The notes under the pieces are model-generated. The model did no database searches and was not told where the DNA came from. It saw only the letters and a list, made by a program, of their open reading frames with translations. A stretch of DNA of 64,000 bases, taken from Gammaproteobacteria bacterium (lineage in GTDB: Bacteria; Pseudomonadota; Gammaproteobacteria; Pseudomonadales; Azotimanducaceae). Where the stretch lies: contig VXLL01000018.1 of the NCBI GenBank assembly GCA_009841615.1, positions 1 through 64,000 of the forward strand, given 5' to 3'. Of the stretch, positions 57,895-64,000 are shown piece by piece. Each line of letters starts with the position of its first letter. Position 1 is the first letter of the stretch. The position numbers were made by a program, and so were the translations under genes.

Positions 57895-59490
57895 TTATCG
57901 AGTTACGCTTAAGGCGTGTTCCCGACTGCGGGCGAACGATAAATCCGGCCACCTCTCTTGAATCAGCTGCAAATTTGGTCTCGATGTAGCTAGCAACGCC
58001 AAGTGATCCCCACCGTCTCGAGCTAGCTGCGATTGCGTACGAGCACAAAACTCATGCAATAACTTGGTATCGTCGGTGTTCACCCATCTAACGGTATAAA
58101 TGTTGCAAGGTTCGTAAGAACATTCTGCTCCATATTCATTTTCAAGACGAAATGCAACTAGATCAAACTGTAGCTGACCAATTGCCCCCAAGATCACTTC
58201 GTTGGTGGACAACTTGTTGAAGACTTGAGTCACCCCTTCTTCGGACAGTTGTTTGATACCTGTTTGTAGTCGTTTGGTGTGTAGGGGATTCTTTGCCCGT
58301 ACCCGCTTGAATAATTCTGGTGCGAAATTTGGAATGCCCTTGAATTGCATCTTTTCTCCTTCAGTGAACGTGTCCCCAATGCGAATCGTACCGTGATTGT
58401 GCAATCCTATGATGTCACCTGCAAATGCTTCTTCGACTCTCGCCCGGTCCCCAGCCATAAAGGTGACTGCGTCCGCAATCTTGATGTCTCGATCGAGCCT
58501 TACGTGGCGCATCTTCATGCCCTTCCGGTAAGAACCCGAACAAACCCGAAGAAAAGCGATTCGATCTCGATGTTGAGGATCCATGTTCGCTTGAATCTTA
58601 AATACAAATCCACTGAACGTTTCACTGTACGGGGAAACCACGCCGTTATCGGTTTCGCGTTCAAGCGGGGATGGTGCTTTTTCGACGAAAATATCCATCA
58701 AATCAGTTATACCAAAATTTTGTAGTGCCGATCCAAAAAAGACGGGAGTTTGCCGTCCCTCAAGATACTCCTGACGATCAGCATCATGTCCAGCACCTTT
58801 AAGCAATTCAATCGTTTCTAAGGATTCACCGTAGTCTGTCCCAAGTAACTTCTTCGCTTCAGGAGTATCCAAGCCCTGGATTAGTGGGTACTCATAGGCA
58901 GTACTTCCGTGTCCACGTTCATAGATCTTTATCACGTCAGTGTCTAATCGGTACAGACCCCGCAACGATCGACCCGAACCTATCGGCCAACTAATAGGAA
59001 TACATTCCACCTGAAGTTCGTCTTCGATATGACTGATCATGTCCAAAGGATCCATGCATTCTCGATCTAACTTGTTGACTAGAGTCACGATAGGCGTATC
59101 GCGCATCCGACAAATTTCAACAAGTTTGCGGGTTCGTGGTTCGACTCCTTTAGCTCCATCTATAACCATAACCGCGGAATCAACTGCGGTGAGCGTACGA
59201 TAGGTGTCCTCGGAAAAGTCCTCGTGTCCAGGAGTATCCAATAAATTCACAACATAGCCTTGGTAATCAAACTGCATCACCGAAGTCGTGACTGAAATCC
59301 CACGTTGCTGTTCCAATGCCATCCAATCTGACTTTGCTTGCCGCCCACTCTTCTTCGCTTTAACGGTCCCTGCTAATTGGATCGCATTGCCCATCAACAG
59401 TAGTTTTTCGGTGACCGTAGTCTTCCCTGCATCAGGATGTGAGATGATGGCAAACGTTCGGCGTTTGTCGACCGATTCTTTAATAGTCAT
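57895..59490 (-). CDS. prfC: Peptide chain release factor 3
   Basis: GTPase that recycles release factors 1 and 2 from the ribosome after termination. The start at ATG 59490 gives 531 residues and [19 protein letters not shown], matching homologues; an upstream TTG at 59523 is less likely. G motifs are visible: [26 protein letters not shown]3-specific text is [33 protein letters not shown]. It is followed upstream in its orientation by rimI and holD, the neighbours it has in E. coli too. Confidence 0.97.
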   Translation of the reverse strand: MTIKESVDKRRTFAIISHPDAGKTTVTEKLLLMGNAIQLAGTVKAKKSGRQAKSDWMALEQQRGISVTTSVMQFDYQGYVVNLLDTPGHEDFSEDTYRTLTAVDSAVMVIDGAKGVEPRTRKLVEICRMRDTPIVTLVNKLDRECMDPLDMISHIEDELQVECIPISWPIGSGRSLRGLYRLDTDVIKIYERGHGSTAYEYPLIQGLDTPEAKKLLGTDYGESLETIELLKGAGHDADRQEYLEGRQTPVFFGSALQNFGITDLMDIFVEKAPSPLERETDNGVVSPYSETFSGFVFKIQANMDPQHRDRIAFLRVCSGSYRKGMKMRHVRLDRDIKIADAVTFMAGDRARVEEAFAGDIIGLHNHGTIRIGDTFTEGEKMQFKGIPNFAPELFKRVRAKNPLHTKRLQTGIKQLSEEGVTQVFNKLSTNEVILGAIGQLQFDLVAFRLENEYGAECSYEPCNIYTVRWVNTDDTKLLHEFCARTQSQLARDGGDHLALLATSRPNLQLIQERWPDLSFARSREHALSVTR

Positions 59491-59581
59491 CCGCGATGCC
59501 CCGTAATGCACCAACAAATCCATTGTCTGAAAGTAAACAAAATTGATGTACTCGTTTTTGTCATGTACGAAAGATTATCTT

Positions 59582-60037
59582 CTACACTAACTTCAGAGCA
59601 AATACGTCTGCATGTTCCCGCCCGTGAGGAGATTGATAATAGTCTTTCCGGCGATCGACTTTTCTAAATCCCATTGTGCTGTAGAGTTGTTGCGCGGCCT
59701 TGTTTGAGACACGCACTTCAAGAAAGACTTCGTGCGCTTTTCTTTCTCTACAGCGTCCTAATGCAAAACACAAAAGATCCCTACCAAATCCTTTCCCTTG
59801 ATACGGGAGATCGACGCACAAATTCAATAGTTGGACCGAAGGACCGACGAAATACAAGATGCAATAACCGATGAAGCTCTCGTCAGGATTCAATTTCCAA
59901 CATTCGTAGGCGTCGTTTTGAAGGCAGGATCGGAACGTGTTCAAAATCCAGCCAAATGGCATCACGCGTTGTTCAATTGCTACGACAGTGCGTAGATCCG
60001 ATTCCTCCATCGGCTGGAAGTCCGACTCATCGATCAT
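59582..60037 (-). CDS. rimI: Ribosomal protein S18 alanine N-acetyltransferase RimI
   Basis: GNAT-fold acetyltransferase that acetylates the N-terminal alanine of ribosomal protein S18. The 151-residue sequence has the acetyl-CoA loop PYQGKGFGRDLL, the strand LLNLCVDL before it, and the closing helix and tyrosine region NKAAQQLYSTMGFRKVDRRKDYY. Gene order holD-rimI-prfC strengthens the call. It overlaps holD by 11 bp. Confidence 0.9.
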   Translation of the reverse strand: MIDESDFQPMEESDLRTVVAIEQRVMPFGWILNTFRSCLQNDAYECWKLNPDESFIGYCILYFVGPSVQLLNLCVDLPYQGKGFGRDLLCFALGRCRERKAHEVFLEVRVSNKAAQQLYSTMGFRKVDRRKDYYQSPHGREHADVFALKLV

Positions 60038-60695
60038 CTCGGAGGAATGTCCAAATGTTGTTCTTAAAAACTAGAGCGTCAAACTCGTCTAAACAATGTA
60101 AAACTCGCGCCTTGTCAAAAATTTCACCACTAGTTAGCTGAACAGCCTTCGGACCAATAGCGATTATGTATCCCGGCAAACCATTTCCTGCAGTTCTAGC
60201 CGCTGCAAGAAAGGCGAGTCGTGCTCCTTCTAAAGAGGTATCGTCTCCACCCTTAACATTGCGAAGTTGAGTCTCTTCGGGCCACTCAAACCGAAAAAAT
60301 GAAACTTTGGGCCTAGCATCGTCAATTACCTTTAATAGTCGATATGCACGAAACACATCTTCCGCAAAATTTCGATTGATCGCTTCGTCGTCGTTGATCA
60401 GTAATAACCCCGCGGACGAGCTACAACTGACGGAAATTTGTACGCTGTGACTTGACCGTCTGTCTTGTTTGCTGACCTGACCTTTCAACTTTGTCGCAGG
60501 TGGTGAGACAGTCTCTGGAGCATGAGACTGTGGTTTTACAGTCGTCGTGCTCGTCCTAGAAGCAGGGATCACAGGTTTATCGGACTTTTGCTCGGACTCG
60601 TGCTGCGTATTGTCTTCCGGAGTCCGATCAACAGTAAGTGGTCGCCACACATCTATTCCCATTTTTTGCAACCACTGAATTTTGTTGGAGTCCAT
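60027..60695 (-). CDS. holD: Probable DNA polymerase III subunit psi (HolD)
   Basis: Called mainly from position (just before rimI, as in E. coli) and short similarities. The start KIQWLQKMGIDVWRPL resembles the psi N-terminus, which binds the clamp loader. The later part (LLINDDEAINRNFAEDVFRAYRLL ... SLEGARLAFLAAAR) resembles the globular domain. At about 222 residues it is longer than E. coli psi (137), with an extra Pro/Thr/Ser-rich linker at about 25-85. I chose ATG 60695; a TTG at 60710 is in frame. The chi partner, holC, is at 29.5 kb. Confidence 0.75.
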   Translation of the reverse strand: MDSNKIQWLQKMGIDVWRPLTVDRTPEDNTQHESEQKSDKPVIPASRTSTTTVKPQSHAPETVSPPATKLKGQVSKQDRRSSHSVQISVSCSSSAGLLLINDDEAINRNFAEDVFRAYRLLKVIDDARPKVSFFRFEWPEETQLRNVKGGDDTSLEGARLAFLAAARTAGNGLPGYIIAIGPKAVQLTSGEIFDKARVLHCLDEFDALVFKNNIWTFLRDDR

Positions 60696-60841
60696 TTCTG
60701 TTTTGAACAACCGCGCGCTAACGAGAAAGAACTAAATACTGAGTGGTAGTAGGCAACACGCAACTCGCTTTCACAATGACGTGAAAAGAGTATAGGTAAA
60801 ACGTATTGTTAGACTAAAGGGAACTAAACTTTGATATATCG

Positions 60842-61048
60842 CTATACGTTTGTTTTTTTCTTTCGAGGTGGTTGTGGTTTGCGGGAGATCACAATGTGCT
60901 TACTTCGGTTTTTCTCGTCTTGCCCTGTAGCACCGGCAGGAACCGATTTAATCCTCATTCCTTCTTTTAGATAAACTTCGATATCTCGTTCTAATTCCTC
61001 GCGCGACTTGCGCATTGACGCAAGCGTCGCAGTTACTTTTCTAGCCAT
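60842..61048 (-). CDS. Small basic protein of unknown function
   Basis: A 68-residue, lysine- and arginine-rich protein with a good ribosome binding site (AAGGA, 6 bp from the ATG). The central piece ELERDIEVYLKEGMRIKSVPAGAT recalls the FLxxGGxIxxxPxG motif of several small bacterial nucleic-acid-associated or regulatory proteins, such as SutA, but the match is weak. The tail is highly basic (SRKPQPPRKKK), which suggests binding to nucleic acid. Confidence 0.55.
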   Translation of the reverse strand: MARKVTATLASMRKSREELERDIEVYLKEGMRIKSVPAGATGQDEKNRSKHIVISRKPQPPRKKKTNV

Positions 61049-61238
61049 AGATTCCTTTTTACTGCTTGAAGACTGTATAGTTTAACACAACGTGAGTGTT
61101 CTGTCACTATATGGATGTCGATCAATCGGTTACAAGCTTTTGCCTGTGAGGTAGCGTTGAAAGTTTGCAATCCAACAAACGAAATAAGGACAATCGCAAC
61201 CCATTCGATTACGCATAGAGCCCTTGTGCGGTACAGAT

Positions 61239-62525
61239 TTAGTAATTAGTCCTATTTTGTGCAGATTTAGGGGGTAGACTTGGCATCCATAGGTCATAGT
61301 CCCGACCTTCAATCAAAGGTGGATTAAATAGCTTGGCGGCAGATCGAACTACCTCCCGAATTCCCCTCCTGTTCAGCCCTTGAATCCAAAGTGTCTGACC
61401 ACCAATTTGGCACTTGGAAAAGTGCCGATTTTGTTGAGTATCGCTAACCATCGCACACTTTGCCACTAATTGCGCGGCAAAAGATTCGGAACCCTCAATG
61501 TATGCGTCGGCAAAACAGGATAGTAGCTTGATCAACGCGCTCTTACCATTCGCACACTTAATAAAGTGAGGAGTACGAAATCTGTAAGCACGTGCAAGTC
61601 TTGTGCTCTGAAGAATTTCGCCATTTTCCACTTCACATGTTTCGACATTGGTTTCTTGAACACTACTAGCGGAAGATGTGCTAGACACGGTTCCCTCTTC
61701 TGATTCCGGTCCGGTTTCTTTGTCAGATTCAAGCTTGTCGTGGTTTGCTAAAGCAAGGTGTCTTTCATACACAAACTTATTCAGCGCACTCTTCACAATT
61801 TGCTGATATTTGGCAATCCTACTTTGACTCAGTGTGTTTGGTAATGTCAATGTCGGATAATTTTCTCGAGCTTCTCTAATCAGCCATCTCGTAAACTTCT
61901 CCGAAGGTTCGTTAGACACATTTTTAAACCAAGACATCAACCGAGACTGTAATTCGACTTCAATCGCAATCTTCTTTGCTGCGTCTCGTTCAAAACTGGT
62001 TCCTACGAATGCTTGAAGAAACTCTGCGTCGTGTGAATTGGGTTCTCGAACATCGAAAACTAGCGACGGCGTCGTCTTTAAAAAACCTGTGTCCCCATCC
62101 CGAGTATACCAACGATATATACAACCATTTGTGATGATTCCAAAACTAGCAGTTGAATGCGCGAAATAACCGTTTAGTTGGTCAAATATCTTGTTGTCTT
62201 CGAGTTTTACGTTTTTGGGCTTAGCCTCGACAATGATGACTAGATTACCCTCTTTGTCAAATAAGGCATAATCCACCATACGATGGCCCGACAGATCTGA
62301 TCTAAACTCTTGGCGACAAATCTTGGGATTCCTCACATCCCAACCCAATGTCTCCAAGAAAGGATTAATCAAAGATGTTCGAGTTTCAATTTCAGACGAG
62401 ACATAGTCTTCTCGTTCCCGAACGAGTGCCGCAAAATCTCGCAAATCAATCAGTAATTTATTGGCAGTTACACCCACATTGAGCTCCCTTTCATGGTTAC
62501 GGAATCGTCTATTAACCGTGCTCAA
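61239..62525 (-). CDS. Orphan protein with an HsdR-N-type nuclease domain
   Basis: A 428-residue protein whose N-terminal half matches the nuclease domain at the start of type I restriction R subunits: EDYVSSEIETRTSLINPFLETLGWDVRNP, then the PD-(D/E)xK core HRMVDYALFDKEGNLVIIVEAKP with the catalytic Asp, Glu and Lys, and IFDQLNGYFAHSTASFGIITNG. The helicase part of HsdR is absent. The second half is unmatched apart from a C-terminal segment (HFSKCQIGGQTLWIQGLNRRGIREVV). No hsdM or hsdS is nearby. The TTG at 62525 is the longest start; the true start may be downstream. It could be a defence nuclease or a DNA-processing protein. Confidence 0.75.
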   Translation of the reverse strand: MSTVNRRFRNHERELNVGVTANKLLIDLRDFAALVREREDYVSSEIETRTSLINPFLETLGWDVRNPKICRQEFRSDLSGHRMVDYALFDKEGNLVIIVEAKPKNVKLEDNKIFDQLNGYFAHSTASFGIITNGCIYRWYTRDGDTGFLKTTPSLVFDVREPNSHDAEFLQAFVGTSFERDAAKKIAIEVELQSRLMSWFKNVSNEPSEKFTRWLIREARENYPTLTLPNTLSQSRIAKYQQIVKSALNKFVYERHLALANHDKLESDKETGPESEEGTVSSTSSASSVQETNVETCEVENGEILQSTRLARAYRFRTPHFIKCANGKSALIKLLSCFADAYIEGSESFAAQLVAKCAMVSDTQQNRHFSKCQIGGQTLWIQGLNRRGIREVVRSAAKLFNPPLIEGRDYDLWMPSLPPKSAQNRTNY

Positions 62526-62623
62526 ACTTTAATTCAGAAGCACGAATAAAGCAAATTATTCTACGAAAACTAATACATCTACGAATCGTTAGCTTCGTTA
62601 ATGGTACGCTCAACCGAAATAGA

Positions 62624-62639
62624 TGTTCCACGTGGAACA
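62624..62639. other. parS site (ParB-binding centromere-like palindrome)
   Basis: TGTTCCACGTGGAACA is a perfect 16-bp palindrome, and the flanking A and T extend it to 18 bp (62623-62640). The general bacterial parS consensus is TGTTTCACGTGAAACA, and GTTCCACGTGGAAC is the form I know from Pseudomonas. It is intergenic, just after the phhB stop codon, where parS sites are tolerated. ParB bound here would help segregate the origin region, so the window is probably not far from oriC. No parA or parB gene is in view. Confidence 0.88.
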
Positions 62640-62640
62640 T

Positions 62641-62991
62641 TTATACAGTATTATGAATTTGATCGCATTTGGCCGCCATGATGAAATCATTTACGTGCAA
62701 TCCACCGACCGAATGAGACCACCATTTAACGGTCAAGTAGTGGTATTCAGTGATCATCTCCGGGTGATGTTGAACGGTCTCCGCAAGTTCTGCTACTTGA
62801 TTGTGGAAAGAAATAACCGCTGGGTATGCTGAACACTTAAATTTACGTTCGAGATAGTAATACTTCCCATCAATCGAGTAGTTCACTTTCCAAGAAGGGA
62901 TTTCATTCAAGAGTTCTTTAATCTCCTCCGTAGAAGGTGATTTCGACGCCTTCGAGAGAGGTTCAATGTCGCGATCTGCTAATGCTGTCAT
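62641..62991 (-). CDS. phhB: Pterin-4a-carbinolamine dehydratase
   Basis: Dehydrates 4a-hydroxytetrahydrobiopterin formed by aromatic amino acid hydroxylases; in animals relatives also act as DCoH. The 116-residue form starts at ATG 62991, with AAAGGA about 11 bp upstream; a longer frame from 63030 lacks family similarity. The active-site signature is present: HHPEMITEYHYLTVKWWSH followed by GGLHVNDFIMAAKCD. No phenylalanine hydroxylase gene is next to it. Confidence 0.92.
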   Translation of the reverse strand: MTALADRDIEPLSKASKSPSTEEIKELLNEIPSWKVNYSIDGKYYYLERKFKCSAYPAVISFHNQVAELAETVQHHPEMITEYHYLTVKWWSHSVGGLHVNDFIMAAKCDQIHNTV

Positions 62992-63040
62992 GAGTTTAAG
63001 TGTCCTTTGGGTTGAGTTTACAGATGACAAAGTTTACAGA

Positions 63041-63694
63041 CTAACTCGGCGCGGTATTAGCGTTTGCTCGCGCCATTCTTTGTCGTACTGCATGATATAT
63101 GCGCTCAACAAATAGAAGCACAAGGATCGACCCGTAAATCACCGTGTCGGTATAAGTCGAGCGTTCCTGCATCCAGAGGTGAATCAGTGCTAGAACTGCG
63201 ATTAAATAAATCAGTCGATGAAGTCGTTTCCAATTCAGTTTGAGTCGCTTTCGCCAACCGCGCGTTGAGGTGACCGCTAACGGTATTAACAACACCAATG
63301 CGATCATTCCAAAAATGATGTACGGACGTTTCGAAAAATCACCTAACAGTGTGTTGAAATCGAATCCTAAAATCGCGGCAACATACGCCGTGAAGTGCAA
63401 CACTACATAACTGAATGCAAATAACCCGCAGGTGCGACGATGTTGCACGAGTACTGGAATCTTCAATATCCGAGAGATCGAAGACACCAACAGAGTTAAA
63501 TATAAAAACCTGATCGACCATGTTCCGAGTCGATCTACTAAAACTTCACCTGGGTCAGGTCCTAAGCGAGCACCAGGGTCGAAAAGCTCTATTCTTACAT
63601 CGTTCAAAAGTAAGAGCAGAGGAATAGCAAGCAGCAACCCAACAACCCACTTAGCTGGTTTGGTCGCAAGAAAACTCAGTCGAGGTCGCGCCAC
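63041..63694 (-). CDS. msrQ: Heme-binding membrane subunit MsrQ
   Basis: Membrane b-type cytochrome that passes electrons from quinones to periplasmic MsrP for repair of oxidised methionines. The 217-residue protein has six membrane helices with conserved histidines in RRTCGLFAFSYVVLHFTAY and LHRLIYLIAVLALIHLWMQ. The basic family start LATKPAKWVVGLLLAIPLLLLL is present. The msrP gene lies just upstream on the same strand. Confidence 0.93.
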   Translation of the reverse strand: MARPRLSFLATKPAKWVVGLLLAIPLLLLLNDVRIELFDPGARLGPDPGEVLVDRLGTWSIRFLYLTLLVSSISRILKIPVLVQHRRTCGLFAFSYVVLHFTAYVAAILGFDFNTLLGDFSKRPYIIFGMIALVLLIPLAVTSTRGWRKRLKLNWKRLHRLIYLIAVLALIHLWMQERSTYTDTVIYGSILVLLFVERIYHAVRQRMARANANTAPS

Positions 63695-63774
63695 AATTAC
63701 TTACCTTGAAGGAGTCAAGTAGCGGAACACTGGCACTAAGTCAAACTATAGTGTGTGCGCGTATTGGGTACGAC

Positions 63775-64000
63775 TCAGAAATTCTTTTTTAAATCCAATC
63801 CTTCGTAAAGGCTTGCCACTTCGTCGTAACCGTTAAACATCTTCGTCTTGATTGATCTCGGAATGAGTCCTTGTGGCAGTCTTCTTTCAGTAGCTTGAGA
63901 CCAACGTGGATGATCGACCTTAGGATTGACGTTCGCATAGAAACCATATTCATGAGACGCAGACAAGTTCCAAGTAGTTTGTGGTTGTTTTTTCGTTAGT
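63775..64000 (-). CDS. msrP: Periplasmic methionine sulfoxide reductase MsrP (C-terminal part)
   Basis: The 3' end of the molybdopterin-dependent reductase MsrP (YedY), cut by the window edge. About 75 residues are visible: [20 protein letters not shown], then [15 protein letters not shown] and a tail [17 protein letters not shown]. These match the well-conserved end of the family, including the substrate-facing region. Transcription runs right to left into msrQ. Confidence 0.93.
   Translation of the reverse strand, partial: LTKKQPQTTWNLSASHEYGFYANVNPKVDHPRWSQATERRLPQGLIPRSIKTKMFNGYDEVASLYEGLDLKKNF

Overview
The window looks like a chromosomal segment of a free-living, probably marine gammaproteobacterium of moderate GC content (judged by eye, not computed). 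The main reason is gene order. Reading from right to left, valS-holC | lptF-lptG, a tRNA-Leu, queA-tgt, yajC-secD-secF, suhB and trmJ-iscS reproduce a block known from Pseudomonas and relatives. A second known block, prfC-rimI-holD, lies at 57.9-60.7 kb. FabY, the acetyl-CoA-using ketoacyl synthase of the Pseudomonas type, and a Pseudomonas-like parS palindrome fit the same placement. I cannot name a genus.

Layout. 0.2-12.6 kb: iscS, trmJ, suhB, secF-secD-yajC, tgt-queA and tRNA-Leu(CAA). The usual tgt-yajC junction is split by about 3.9 kb holding a VOC protein, a membrane-anchored helical-repeat protein and a lone serine recombinase. 12.8-26.8 kb: a polyketide island with a MATE exporter, a 3421-residue PKS (KS-AT-DH-cMT-ER-KR-ACP-KS-AT*), a hydrolase, a phosphopantetheinyl transferase and a free-standing carrier protein. 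26.9-32.8 kb: RDD protein, lptG-lptF, holC-valS, with the usual pepA missing. 33.5-37.2 kb: two tandem paralogues of the repeat protein. 37.3-39.8 kb: quinone oxidoreductase, ferrochelatase and a DUF1902-like protein. 39.9-47.3 kb: an accessory cluster of secreted and membrane proteins, including EF-hand proteins and a 1428-residue protein. 47.5-49.2 kb: a PH-domain gene broken by a TnpB element bounded by a perfect 20-bp inverted repeat. 49.3-57.9 kb: an acyl-CoA metabolism block with a 1626-residue single-chain biotin carboxylase/carboxyltransferase, MoaB, thiolase and FabY. 57.9-64 kb: prfC, rimI, holD, a small basic protein, an orphan HsdR-N-like nuclease, a parS site, pterin carbinolamine dehydratase, MsrQ and the end of MsrP.

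How the parts fit. The PKS region reads as one lipid- or polyketide-making unit. A fully reducing, methylating module (the domain order of fungal highly reducing PKSs) is followed by a second KS and an acyltransferase remnant with no fused carrier protein or thioesterase. The separate ACP, PPTase, hydrolase and MATE genes could supply the missing steps. Three proteins in the window keep a recognisable enzyme fold but have lost catalytic residues: the SuhB homologue, the second AT, and the EF-hand alpha/beta hydrolase. The most interesting items are the PKS and its separate ACP, the TnpB element with perfect inverted ends, the catalytically stripped SuhB, the single-chain carboxylase with an EAFKI biotin site, and the parS site.
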